Part shown: positions 25,247 through 33,946 of the stretch, one piece after another
Layout: every line of letters starts with the position of its first letter
How positions within the stretch are numbered: position 1 is the first letter of the stretch
Assembly: GCA_045650565.1 (NCBI GenBank)
Contig: JAZRRG010000073.1
Span: 1 to 56,043, forward strand
Length of the DNA: 56,043 nt
Source of the DNA: SIG565 sp045650565
GTDB taxonomy: Bacteria > Bacillota > Clostridia > Oscillospirales > Acutalibacteraceae
Direction: 5' to 3'
The notes under the pieces: generated by a model
What the model saw: only the letters and a program-made list of their open reading frames with translations
Databases searched by the model: none
Told to the model about the DNA's origin: nothing
Position numbers and translations under genes: made by a program

Positions 25247-26731
25247 ATGGAACTGCAAATCCGCTTTAAAAGCATTGCAAGGCAATGGATAGTAAATGTA
25301 TTGCTTGTAGTGTTTTTGTTTGTTATGTTGGCCGAAATAATACTGTTCTCTTTTATCAGAACGGTTTATATTGAGCGTGTGCGCTCAATGGCTAATGAAT
25401 ATGCACAGGATTTTTCTGTTTTGTCTCTGGTTCCCAGTGAAAGCTTTTACTCAACTGCAAGGGAATATGCCGAGAATTTCGAGTTCAAGGATAAGCTTGA
25501 AATAGAAGTTATTGACACCTACGGCAATGTGTTTATCTCTACCAACGGCTTTTTACCGCCCGAAAACGAGGAAATGCTCGATTACGAGGCGGCACTAAAC
25601 CAACCTGATGGCAGTGCCTATATCGAAACCAAAACCGAATTCGGCGAGCCGGTGCTTTGCGGCACGAATATACTTGCCGATTACGGCAGCGGCTCAAACG
25701 GCGCAATTCGCTGGAGGGTATCGCTCGAGGAAATGAACAAAACGGTACGTGCTCTGCGCCTTGTTTTTGCGGCAACAGGTGTTTTAATGATTGGGCTTAC
25801 CGCCTTGTCGGGATTATTCTTTACAAAATCAATCGTAAAACCGATAAGAGAGGTAAGTGCTGCCGCACGTAAAATTGCGGGCGGAGACTTTGAAACCTCA
25901 ATAGAGCTTCGGAATAACGACGAAATTGGTGAGCTGTGTGATTCAATCAACTATATGGCGGCGGAATTAAGACGGGCAGAGGATATGAAGAACGATTTTA
26001 TCTCCTCGGTATCGCACGAGCTTCGAACACCGCTTACCGCCATACGTGGTTGGGGCGAAACGGCAAAAATGTCACTTGGAGCCGACGAGCAAATAGTTGA
26101 AAAGGGACTGGATGTTGTGCTTAACGAGTCCGAGCGTTTATCGGGATTGGTTGAAGAACTGTTGGACTTCTCCCGTATGCAGTCGGGCAGACTGTCGGTT
26201 AGTATGCACCCCATTGGCATTTCCGAGCTGTTGGATGAAACCAAGGATATGTATACCGAACTTGCCAATCAGCAAAATGTTTCGATAGAATATATTAAGC
26301 CAAAGCAAGATTCGGTTATTATGGGAGATAAAAACCGCTTAAAGCAGGTGTTTATCAATATAGTTGACAATGCGGTTAAATATACCGAGGCGGGAGGTCA
26401 GGTTTTGGTTGAACAAACCGAGGCCGACGGAAGTGTGCATATAACGGTTAGAGACACAGGCGTGGGCATTCCCGCACAGGATATAGACCGTGTAAAAGAA
26501 AAGTTCTTTAAGTCTAACAAAACGGTGCGTGGTTCGGGTATAGGACTTGCGGTTGCCGATGAAATTGTAAAACAGCATCAGGGTCTTATTTTTATAGCAA
26601 GTACCGAGGGTGTCGGAACTACGGTAACGGTTGCCCTCCCACTCTATGAGATGCCCGAGGAAGAGGAGAGCATCGGTATAGAGGTAGAGCCCGAAAGCAC
26701 ACAGAAGGATGAAAACAATGAGCAAATGTAA
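25247..26731 (+). CDS. Sensor histidine kinase (HAMP, HisKA, HATPase)
   Basis: 494 residues. First membrane helix about 16-38, an extracytoplasmic domain of about 130 residues with no recognised motif, second helix near 170-190, HAMP domain, then the phospho-acceptor His257 in SHELRTPL, N box DNAVKYTEAGG, G1 box DTGVGIP and G2 box GSGIGLAVADEIV. The C-terminus is an acidic tail. It should phosphorylate the regulator encoded directly upstream. Excellent ribosome site GGGAGG. Signal unknown. Confidence 0.93.
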   Translation: MELQIRFKSIARQWIVNVLLVVFLFVMLAEIILFSFIRTVYIERVRSMANEYAQDFSVLSLVPSESFYSTAREYAENFEFKDKLEIEVIDTYGNVFISTNGFLPPENEEMLDYEAALNQPDGSAYIETKTEFGEPVLCGTNILADYGSGSNGAIRWRVSLEEMNKTVRALRLVFAATGVLMIGLTALSGLFFTKSIVKPIREVSAAARKIAGGDFETSIELRNNDEIGELCDSINYMAAELRRAEDMKNDFISSVSHELRTPLTAIRGWGETAKMSLGADEQIVEKGLDVVLNESERLSGLVEELLDFSRMQSGRLSVSMHPIGISELLDETKDMYTELANQQNVSIEYIKPKQDSVIMGDKNRLKQVFINIVDNAVKYTEAGGQVLVEQTEADGSVHITVRDTGVGIPAQDIDRVKEKFFKSNKTVRGSGIGLAVADEIVKQHQGLIFIASTEGVGTTVTVALPLYEMPEEEESIGIEVEPESTQKDENNEQM

Positions 26732-27638
26732 ATATACTTCGATTGGCGGACAGGCGCTGATTGAAGGCATTATGATGCGTGGACCCCAAAAAACCGCTAT
26801 GGCGGTTAGACTTCCCGACGGTAGTATTGACATTACCGAAATGCAAACAAAGAGCATTAAAGAAAAATATAAAATATTAGGTTTGCCGATAATTCGTGGT
26901 GTTGTGAATTTTGTGGAATCAATGCTGCAGGGCTATAAGGCACTCTCGATTTCGGCTGACAAATCGGGCTTTGCTGATGAAGAGGGAGGAGAGAAAACCT
27001 CCTCGGCGGTAATGGCCGTTATCATGGCGGTGGCATCGGTGTTGGCGGTTATACTGTCGGTGTTTTTGTTCGTGTATCTACCCGCCCTTGCCTTTGATGG
27101 ATTAATTTTACTTTTTGGCAATTCGGTGGAATTTTTAGCCCCTGTGTTTGAGGGCGTTATTAAGATAATAATTATGGTGTTATATATGCTTTTGGTGTCT
27201 CGTATGAAGGATATAAAGCGTGTGTTTATGTATCACGGGGCCGAGCATAAAACCATTTTTTGCTTTGAGGCAGAACAAGAACTAACGGTTGAAAACATCC
27301 GTAAACATTCCCGTTTTCACCCACGCTGCGGAACCTCCTTTTTAATACTTATGTTGCTTGTAAGTATCGTGGTGTCTTCGGCTATAACAATAGCTTTCCC
27401 CACCCTTCGTGGATACACGTTGCTTTGGGTAGCGGTAAAAATTTTGCTTATTCCGGTTATTTGCGGAATAGGATATGAGCTTATAAAAATTTGCGGTAGA
27501 TATGAAAATATATTTACAAAAATCATATCGGCACCGGGTATGTGGCTGCAACGTATAACCACTATTGAGCCAACAGATGATATGATAGAAATTGCTATTG
27601 CCGCAGTAAAGGAAGTAATACCCAAGGAAGATGAGTAA
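26718..27638 (+). CDS. DUF1385 membrane protein (YqhQ-like)
   Basis: 306 residues. The start YTSIGGQALIEGIMMRGP is diagnostic of DUF1385. Several membrane helices follow (about 95-120, 125-145, 210-260), and the conserved YHGAEHKTIFCFE motif with two histidines and glutamates suggests metal binding. Function of the family is not established. An earlier ATG at 26709 exists; 26718 fits the AGAAGGA ribosome site and the family start better. Overlaps the kinase gene end by 14 bases and prmC by eight. In many Firmicutes it sits beside prmC and prfA, as here with prmC. Confidence 0.87.
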   Translation: MSKCKYTSIGGQALIEGIMMRGPQKTAMAVRLPDGSIDITEMQTKSIKEKYKILGLPIIRGVVNFVESMLQGYKALSISADKSGFADEEGGEKTSSAVMAVIMAVASVLAVILSVFLFVYLPALAFDGLILLFGNSVEFLAPVFEGVIKIIIMVLYMLLVSRMKDIKRVFMYHGAEHKTIFCFEAEQELTVENIRKHSRFHPRCGTSFLILMLLVSIVVSSAITIAFPTLRGYTLLWVAVKILLIPVICGIGYELIKICGRYENIFTKIISAPGMWLQRITTIEPTDDMIEIAIAAVKEVIPKEDE

Positions 27639-28473
27639 GGTTACGGTTTTTTCGGCATATAACGAAACAAAAAAGGCGTTAAAGCAAGCGGGTATAACCC
27701 CCGCCAACTTCGAGGCAAAGCAAATTATTCGCTATGTTACGGGTTACACAAACAGTGAGATTTTATCACACTATAACGAGTCGCTGTCGCCCCTTAAGGT
27801 AACGACGCTTAATTCCATTGTAAACAGGCGGCTTCAGCATTATCCGCTACAGTACATACTTGGCGAGTGGTCGTTCTACGGACTCAATTTTTATGTTGGA
27901 GAGGGCGTTTTGATACCGAGGGCGGACACAGAGATTTTAGTGGAAACGGCAATAGAATTTTTAAAGGACAAAAAGGATGCGGCAGCGCTTGACTTATGCT
28001 CGGGCAGCGGCTGTGTTGCGGTAGCTATCAGCAATGAAACGGGCATCCACGTTGATGCAGTAGAAAAATATGCTGCGGCATACGAGTATCTTGAAAAAAA
28101 CATAAAAAGGAATACGGCCAGGGTAAACCCGATATTAGCCGATATTTACGAGTTTTGCCCCGATAAAAAGTATGACATTATCGTTTCAAATCCACCCTAT
28201 GTGTCGGCAAAGGGGATGGATATAATTGATACCGAAACCTCGTTTGAGCCCGATAGCGCACTTTACGGGGGCGAGGATGGGCTGCTCTTTTATGAGTGCA
28301 TAGCATCTCGCTATAAAAAGTATATAAAGCAAGGCGGTATGTTGGCGCTGGAGGTCGGCTTTGACGGGGCTCAAGCCGTAATTCAGATACTTAAAAATCA
28401 CGGTTTTAGTAACATTGGCACCAAAAACGATTATGGCGGAGTTCAAAGGGTTGTTTTTGGGACAGTGGAATAA
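27631..28473 (+). CDS. prmC: Release factor glutamine methyltransferase PrmC
   Basis: 280 residues. Methylates the glutamine of the GGQ motif in peptide release factors. Contains the N-terminal helical domain, the GEWSFYGLNFYVGEGVLIPR segment that precedes the Rossmann fold, the SAM loop DLCSGSGCVA and the catalytic NPPY (187-190). prfA, its usual partner, is not in the window. Confidence 0.94.
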   Translation: MSKVTVFSAYNETKKALKQAGITPANFEAKQIIRYVTGYTNSEILSHYNESLSPLKVTTLNSIVNRRLQHYPLQYILGEWSFYGLNFYVGEGVLIPRADTEILVETAIEFLKDKKDAAALDLCSGSGCVAVAISNETGIHVDAVEKYAAAYEYLEKNIKRNTARVNPILADIYEFCPDKKYDIIVSNPPYVSAKGMDIIDTETSFEPDSALYGGEDGLLFYECIASRYKKYIKQGGMLALEVGFDGAQAVIQILKNHGFSNIGTKNDYGGVQRVVFGTVE

Positions 28474-28524
28474 CTATAATAAGTATGTAAAGCAAATTTT
28501 CATATAACGGAAAGGAAGATACAA

Positions 28525-29610
28525 ATGGCAGAAGATAAGAACAAGGCGTTGGAAACTGCGTTATCCCAAATAGAAAAGCAGTACGGCAAGGGCGCAGTTA
28601 TGCGTTTGGGCGAAAATTACGGAATGAATGTTGAGCACATAAAAACGGGCTCGGTATCGCTCGATATTGCCCTTGGTATAGGCGGTGTGCCGAGGGGTCG
28701 TATAGTTGAAATTTACGGACCCGAATCATCTGGTAAAACCACGGTTGCCTTGCATATCGTTGCCGAGGCGCAAAAGAATGGAGGCAATGCCGCATTTATT
28801 GATGTTGAACATGCGCTTGACCCCGAATATTCCAAAAATTTAGGCGTTGATATTGATTCGCTGCTTGTATCTCAACCCGATACAGGTGAACAGGCGCTCG
28901 AAATCACCGAGGCGCTTGTGCGTTCGGGCGCCATTGATGTTGTTGTTATCGACTCGGTAGCCGCCCTCGTTCCTAAGGCAGAAATAGAGGGAGATATGGG
29001 AGATAACCACGTAGGACTTCACGCACGACTTATGTCACAGGGGTTAAGAAAATTGGCGGGCGTTATTTCAAAATCAAACTGCGTTGCCATATTTATAAAC
29101 CAGCTGCGAGACAAAATCGGCGTAATTTACGGCAGTAGCGAAACCACAACGGGCGGTCGTGCGCTTAAATTCTATTCGAGTGTGCGTATCGACATCCGCC
29201 GAATTGAAACCATTAAAGCCAATGGCGAGATGATTGGCTCAAGAACCCGTGCAAAAATTGTTAAAAACAAGGTGGCACCTCCCTTCCGTGAGGCAGAATT
29301 TGACATTATGTATGGTACAGGTATTTCCCGAGTTGGCGAGATAGTAGACCTCGGCGTTAAGTTCGAGGTGCTGCGCCGCAGCGGAGCTTGGTTCTATTAT
29401 GGGGACACCCGTATAGGTCAGGGCCGAGACAATGTTAAGCAGCTGTTTACCGAGAACCAAGAGTTAGCACGTGAGGTTGAGGAGAAAATTTATGCCGCTA
29501 TGGCGGGTGAAAAGGTAGAATTGCCCGAGTCCCCCATAGCAGAAGCGGCACCCGAAACCGAAATTCGCCCGAGAAAAAAGGTAAATATTGACATAGCGGT
29601 TGATGAATAA
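28525..29610 (+). CDS. recA: Recombinase RecA
   Basis: 361 residues: Walker A GPESSGKT (65-72), Walker B VVIDSVAAL, the KAEIEGDMGD loop and the QLRDKIG motif are all canonical. Catalyses strand exchange and triggers LexA self-cleavage. An acidic/Pro-rich C-terminal tail follows the core. Preceded by ribosome site GGAAAGGA. No clear LexA box is visible in the 51-base gap; a TATAAT at 28478-28483 may give an extra promoter. Coupled to recX by a TAATG overlap. Confidence 0.97.
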   Translation: MAEDKNKALETALSQIEKQYGKGAVMRLGENYGMNVEHIKTGSVSLDIALGIGGVPRGRIVEIYGPESSGKTTVALHIVAEAQKNGGNAAFIDVEHALDPEYSKNLGVDIDSLLVSQPDTGEQALEITEALVRSGAIDVVVIDSVAALVPKAEIEGDMGDNHVGLHARLMSQGLRKLAGVISKSNCVAIFINQLRDKIGVIYGSSETTTGGRALKFYSSVRIDIRRIETIKANGEMIGSRTRAKIVKNKVAPPFREAEFDIMYGTGISRVGEIVDLGVKFEVLRRSGAWFYYGDTRIGQGRDNVKQLFTENQELAREVEEKIYAAMAGEKVELPESPIAEAAPETEIRPRKKVNIDIAVDE

Positions 29611-30233
29611 TGGTAATAACCGAAATAAAGTCGCAAAAGAATCATCTTTATGAAATAAAATTTGATAACGGCAAAACAGTTTTTTTTGATAAGTCCATAG
29701 TTTGCGAAAATGCAATAAAAGCAGGCGATGTATTTACCGATGCCGAGCTTAAAAAAACGGCCGAGTTATCGGAATATCGCCGTGCGGTCTCTCGCAGTAT
29801 ATGGTTTTTGGAGAGGGGCAGCTTATCGAGAAAAAAATTGCTTGAAAAACTATTAAAGGCAGGTATCGGTAAGGATGCCTGTCATAAAGCCGTTTTAAGA
29901 ATGGAAGAATTAGACCTCATAAACGATGCCGAATTTGCGTATCGCCTTGTCGAGCAGTACCTTACAAGCGGCATATCGGTGCGCGAAACCGAGAGTAAGC
30001 TGCTTTTAAAGGGTATTGACAGGCAAACGGCAAAGGATACACTCGATTTATTTGAGGTTGATGCGACACAGCAAATAAAAATGCTGATTAACAAAAGGTA
30101 CCGTGAAAAGTTAAAGGAAAAGGAAAATATTCCCAAGGTTTTTGCGGCGCTTCAAAGAAAAGGTTTTAATTATTCCGATATAAAATCGGTTTTATCGGAA
30201 TATAGTGAGCAATTAAAGTACAGCGAGGAATAA
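29610..30233 (+). CDS. recX: RecA regulatory protein RecX
   Basis: 207 residues, with the three-helix repeats of RecX (RAVSRSIWFLERGSLSRKKL, MEELDLINDAEFA, and a third near the end). Modulates RecA filaments. The immediate overlap with recA is the usual arrangement. N-terminal beta-rich extension of about 55 residues as in Firmicutes RecX. Confidence 0.92.
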   Translation: MVITEIKSQKNHLYEIKFDNGKTVFFDKSIVCENAIKAGDVFTDAELKKTAELSEYRRAVSRSIWFLERGSLSRKKLLEKLLKAGIGKDACHKAVLRMEELDLINDAEFAYRLVEQYLTSGISVRETESKLLLKGIDRQTAKDTLDLFEVDATQQIKMLINKRYREKLKEKENIPKVFAALQRKGFNYSDIKSVLSEYSEQLKYSEE

Positions 30234-30234
30234 T

Positions 30235-31563
30235 ATGGGATACAAGGTTGCAATAGTGTCGCTCGGATGTCCTAAAAATCAGGTGGATGCCGAGCAGTTG
30301 TTATATTTATTAAAGCAGGCGGGTTTTGAAATCGGTTGCGAGGAATCAGAGGCAGATGCCATTATTATAAACACCTGCGGCTTTATTGAAAGCGCCAAGG
30401 CAGAGGCAATAGAAAACATACTCGAGGCGGCAAAATACAAGAGCGAGGGAAACTTAAAAGCGCTTATAGTGACGGGCTGTTTGGCCGAGCGCTACAGGGA
30501 TGACATAACCGAGGAAATACCCGAGGTTGATGTTGTTGTGGGAATAGGAAAAAATAAGGATATCGCTAAAATAACCAAGGAGGCAATCGAGGGCAAAAGT
30601 CAAAACGCCTATGCGGATAAGTGCGACCTTGATATGAACATACCGAGAATTTTAGGCGGATTCCCGTTTACTGCGTATATAAAAGTTGCCGATGGCTGCA
30701 ATAATTGTTGCACCTACTGTGCCATACCTAAAATAAGGGGTAAAATGCGCAGCCGAAAAATAGAAGATATTGTAGCTGAGGCGACCCGTTTAGCCGAGGG
30801 TGGCGTAAGGGAGCTAATTGTTGTAGCACAGGACACCACCGCCTACGGTGAAGATATTTACGGCGAGCCGAAATTAGCACAGTTACTTAAAGAGTTATCG
30901 AAAATTGATAATATACATTGGATAAGAACGCTCTATACATATCCCGAAAAGATTGATAAAAAGCTAATAGACACCATAAAAAACAACAAAAAGCTTGTTA
31001 AATACCTTGACATACCGCTTCAGCACGCTGATAAGGATATATTAAAAAGGATGAACCGCAAGTCAGATGGCGATGGCTATAAAAAGTTAATAACCACTTT
31101 GCGAAAAGAAATTCCCGAAATTACCATTCGCACAACCTTTATAACCGGCTTCCCCGGGGAAAAAGATAAGCAGTTTGAAAAGCTGCATAGCTTTATAAAG
31201 GAAATGCGGTTTGACCGCCTTGGCTGTTTTACTTATTCGGCTGAGGAGGACACTGTAGCCGCCGCTATGCCCGACCAAATAGATGAACAAACAAAGCAGG
31301 ACAGAAGCGATATAATTATGAGCGACCAAACGCTCATTTCGGCTGAAAAAAATCAAGAGAAAATAGGCAAAACGGTTGAAGTGCTGGTAGAGGGGTATGA
31401 CAGTTATATACGTTGTTATTTCGGCAGAACACAGTTTGATGCGCCCGAAATTGACGGAAAAATATTCTTCACAACCGATAAACCGCTGGTTTTAGGCGAA
31501 TTTGTAAAGGTTTTAATAAATGACAGCTTGGAATACGATTTATTAGGAGAAAAGGTGCAATGA
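30235..31563 (+). CDS. rimO: Ribosomal protein S12 methylthiotransferase RimO
   Basis: 442 residues: N-terminal UPF0004 domain with cluster cysteines (Cys12 in SLGCPKN, INTCGF, TGCLAERY), radical-SAM CxxxCxxC (Cys155, 159, 162) and C-terminal TRAM domain. Adds a methylthio group to Asp of S12. MiaB-family relatives exist, but the SLGCPKNQVD start is RimO-type. One base after recX and overlapping pgsA. Confidence 0.94.
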   Translation: MGYKVAIVSLGCPKNQVDAEQLLYLLKQAGFEIGCEESEADAIIINTCGFIESAKAEAIENILEAAKYKSEGNLKALIVTGCLAERYRDDITEEIPEVDVVVGIGKNKDIAKITKEAIEGKSQNAYADKCDLDMNIPRILGGFPFTAYIKVADGCNNCCTYCAIPKIRGKMRSRKIEDIVAEATRLAEGGVRELIVVAQDTTAYGEDIYGEPKLAQLLKELSKIDNIHWIRTLYTYPEKIDKKLIDTIKNNKKLVKYLDIPLQHADKDILKRMNRKSDGDGYKKLITTLRKEIPEITIRTTFITGFPGEKDKQFEKLHSFIKEMRFDRLGCFTYSAEEDTVAAAMPDQIDEQTKQDRSDIIMSDQTLISAEKNQEKIGKTVEVLVEGYDSYIRCYFGRTQFDAPEIDGKIFFTTDKPLVLGEFVKVLINDSLEYDLLGEKVQ

Positions 31564-32141
31564 AATTAAATCTTCCAAATAAATTAACGGTGGCACGAAT
31601 TATAGCAACCCCCGTTTTTATGCTTTTTTTAACCTGGGAATTCTCGGGACATTACATTTGCGCTTTGCTTTTGTTTATAGCCGCTTCCCTTACCGATATG
31701 TTTGACGGCAGGTATGCAAGGCGGCACAATTTAGTTACCGATTTTGGCAAGTTTTTAGACCCGTTGGCAGATAAGATGCTAACCACCGCCGCATTTATCG
31801 GCTTTGCAATAAAGGATATAGGCAAGGGTATCGGTTGGATTTTGTTTATAGTACTGTTCCGTGAGTTTTTAATTTCATCCTTACGGCTGGTTGCGGTTTC
31901 CTCGGGCGGCAAGGTAATTGCCGCAAACATGTGGGGAAAGCTTAAAACGGTAACCCAAATGGTTGCCATCATATATATTTTAACTGCTCAAATTGTCATA
32001 AAAATATTTAAAATAGATTTTCTAACAAGTATTTTAAATACAGTTACCGATATTTGCCTTTGGGTATCAGCCGTAGTTGCGGTAATTTCGGGAGCAATAT
32101 ATTTGTTGGATAATAAGGAAATTATAAATACCGAAAAATAG
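31560..32141 (+). CDS. pgsA: CDP-diacylglycerol-glycerol-3-phosphate 3-phosphatidyltransferase
   Basis: 193 residues with the complete signature DMFDGRYAR ... GKFLDPLAD and the proper start NLPNKLTVARI. Makes phosphatidylglycerol phosphate at the membrane. Four-base overlap (ATGA) with rimO; rimO-pgsA adjacency is common in Clostridia. The family usually reads DxxDGxxAR; here DGRYAR. The incomplete paralogue at 2567-3064 is probably not the essential copy. Confidence 0.93.
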   Translation: MKLNLPNKLTVARIIATPVFMLFLTWEFSGHYICALLLFIAASLTDMFDGRYARRHNLVTDFGKFLDPLADKMLTTAAFIGFAIKDIGKGIGWILFIVLFREFLISSLRLVAVSSGGKVIAANMWGKLKTVTQMVAIIYILTAQIVIKIFKIDFLTSILNTVTDICLWVSAVVAVISGAIYLLDNKEIINTEK

Positions 32142-32152
32142 GAGGAAAAAAT

Positions 32153-32998
32153 ATGTTTTGTAAATTTTGCGGATGTGAATTAGAAAACGGTGCTCAGTTT
32201 TGCACCGCATGCGGAAAGGGCGTAGAGTGGGGAGCACAAGCTGTGTCGGCAGAAAACCAAGAATTTATAAATCGTTTTTCTTCCAAAAATTTTTCTGTTG
32301 CCACCATTCTTTTTACGGTAGCTACTGCGCTGCACTTTTTGGCAAGTGTAGTTACGAGTAATATATCATTCCCTATCATTGAAATTTTTGCAATTATTGC
32401 ATTTTTTAAATTAAAGTCCGCCGCACAAAGTCAAGCTCCGCTACAGGCGTTTAGCGGACCGTTTAAAACCTTGCGTGTTATAAATGCGATACAGCGTGTT
32501 ATTTTATGGATGCTGACAGGTATTTTCGGAGTAGTCGGCTTACTGATGGTAGCCATCGGCTCAACCTTTAACGGCGATGCTGCTGCAGCGTTTATGGAGG
32601 GCTTTAGCGAGAGCATTGTCGATATTGAGCTATCGGGCTTTGATGAAATCATAGGTTCGTTGGTGGATAACACATATTTGTTTATAATAATTTGCGGTGC
32701 AATTTTTGTTTTTGTTGCCGCAATAATTGCGGTTTTCGCCGCTACAATGTATACCGCCTTTGTTAAATGTGCAAAGCAGTATGAGGAAACCGCAAATACA
32801 GGGGTTAATGTTGTAACCAAGCAAAAAAGTGTACGTGCTTGGCTAATTGCTTTAACGGTGTTTTCGATAATCAGCGCCGTTTCGAGTATAACAGGTATTA
32901 GCGGAATTTCGGGCATTTTAACCTTGGCAGGTGAGATTTGCAATATTATATTCTTGTTCTTAATGATAGCTTTTCTAAAAGAAGATAATTTACAGTAG
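32153..32998 (+). CDS. Zinc-ribbon membrane protein of unknown function
   Basis: 281 residues. N-terminal zinc ribbon (CKFCGCELENGAQFCTACGKG, residues 3-23; Cys3, Cys6 and Cys18, Cys21 pairs), then about five membrane helices (roughly 45-90, 105-135, 175-205, 225-275). Such zinc_ribbon_2 membrane proteins are widespread in Clostridia and mostly uncharacterised. Ribosome site AGGAGGA; end of the recA-rimO-pgsA operon. Confidence 0.75.
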   Translation: MFCKFCGCELENGAQFCTACGKGVEWGAQAVSAENQEFINRFSSKNFSVATILFTVATALHFLASVVTSNISFPIIEIFAIIAFFKLKSAAQSQAPLQAFSGPFKTLRVINAIQRVILWMLTGIFGVVGLLMVAIGSTFNGDAAAAFMEGFSESIVDIELSGFDEIIGSLVDNTYLFIIICGAIFVFVAAIIAVFAATMYTAFVKCAKQYEETANTGVNVVTKQKSVRAWLIALTVFSIISAVSSITGISGISGILTLAGEICNIIFLFLMIAFLKEDNLQ

Positions 32999-33023
32999 AC
33001 AAATCAAAAAAATTTGATATAAT
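32996..33023 (+). promoter_or_regulatory. Promoter of the cys T-box operon
   Basis: TAGACA (32996-33001), 16 bases, TATAAT (33018-33023); transcription would start near 33030, at the base of the T-box leader. Confidence 0.55.
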
Positions 33024-33029
33024 AATAGT

Positions 33030-33267
33030 GTAAAAAAGAAATGCGTTAAAAGGGACCAGTAACCGTATTAAAGCGCACAACAGGGACGAGGGCTCAGCGA
33101 TTGAGAGGTCTTCGGGTGATGCGGTACGGTGAATGCACCCGTCAGCACCCGTGCGGAAATTTCAGTATGCTCGGGCGGATGGCTCCGTTAAAGGCAAACG
33201 AGTTATAAACAGGAGTGGAACCGTGGCAAAGCCGCCTCCGTGTCGAAAGGCACAGGGGCGGCTTTTT
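33030..33267 (+). promoter_or_regulatory. T-box leader, cysteine specifier, with terminator
   Basis: A 5' leader that senses uncharged tRNA-Cys. Stem I begins with GACCAGTAACC; the specifier bulge contains TGC (33134-33136, in GGTGAATGCACC), a Cys codon. The T-box bulge GTGGAACC (33215-33222) pairs with the tRNA acceptor end. A terminator follows: GCCGCCTCCGTG (33231-33242) / CACAGGGGCGGC (33251-33262) and TTTTT. When tRNA-Cys is uncharged, antitermination lets cysE and cysS be made. Apparent short reading frames in the leader are not genes. Confidence 0.92.
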
Positions 33268-33304
33268 AAGATTCATATTAAATTATTTTTAAGGAGAGGT
33301 TTTT

Positions 33305-33946
33305 TTGTTACGAATAATAGAGGATATAAAGGCATTTCGGGAGCGTGACCCTGCTGTCAAAAACGCCTTGGAAATTATTTTTCTATATCCTGGATTTAGG
33401 GCAATAAGGATGCATAGGTGGGCGCACCGCTTTTATAAATTAAAAATGTATTTTGTTGCCCGTTGGATTTCACAAAGTGCGGCAAGGCGTACGGGAATTG
33501 AAATTCATCCGGGCGCTACCATTGGTCGCCGATTGGTTATCGACCACGGTCACGGAGTGGTAATCGGCGAGACCGCCGAAATAGGTGATGATGTACTGAT
33601 TTATCAGGGTGTCACCTTGGGCGGTACAGGAAAGGATACGGGTAAGAGACACCCTACAATCGGAAACAATGTTATGATAAGCTCGGGCGCCAAGGTGTTA
33701 GGACCGTTCAGGGTGGGTGACAATTCACGAATTGCCGCAGGAGCTGTAGTTCTCGAGGAGGTGCCGCCCGACAGCACCGTTGTAGGCGTTCCTGCTCGTG
33801 TTGTAAAGCGGGAGGGTGTAAAGGTAAAGCCGCTTGACCAAATTCATATACCCGACCCCGTAGCACAAGAGATATGCCGCCTTGAGCGTAGGATTTTTGA
33901 GTTAGAGCAAAAGCTAAAAGGAGAAAACAGCAATGAAAATATTTAA
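33305..33946 (+). CDS. cysE: Serine O-acetyltransferase
   Basis: 213 residues. Makes O-acetylserine, the precursor of cysteine. N-terminal helical segment, then left-handed beta-helix hexapeptide repeats with HPGATIGRRLVIDHGHGVVIG (catalytic histidines/Asp), GGTGKDTGKRHP and AGAVVLEEVPP. The start is TTG at 33305 with a strong ribosome site AAGGAGAGG (33290-33298). A coiled-coil-like C-terminus follows the VVGVPARVV end. Regulated by the T-box; overlaps cysS by 14 bases. Confidence 0.94.
   Translation: MLRIIEDIKAFRERDPAVKNALEIIFLYPGFRAIRMHRWAHRFYKLKMYFVARWISQSAARRTGIEIHPGATIGRRLVIDHGHGVVIGETAEIGDDVLIYQGVTLGGTGKDTGKRHPTIGNNVMISSGAKVLGPFRVGDNSRIAAGAVVLEEVPPDSTVVGVPARVVKREGVKVKPLDQIHIPDPVAQEICRLERRIFELEQKLKGENSNENI

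Noticed and set aside
28474..28524. LexA (SOS) box before recA
   Set aside because: No GAAC-N4-GTTC-like or CGAACATATGTTCG-like palindrome was found in the gap; recA may be controlled further upstream.
33133..33348. A 71-codon open frame over the leader of cysE
   Set aside because: It lies inside the T-box RNA and has no ribosome site; the RNA motifs explain the sequence.
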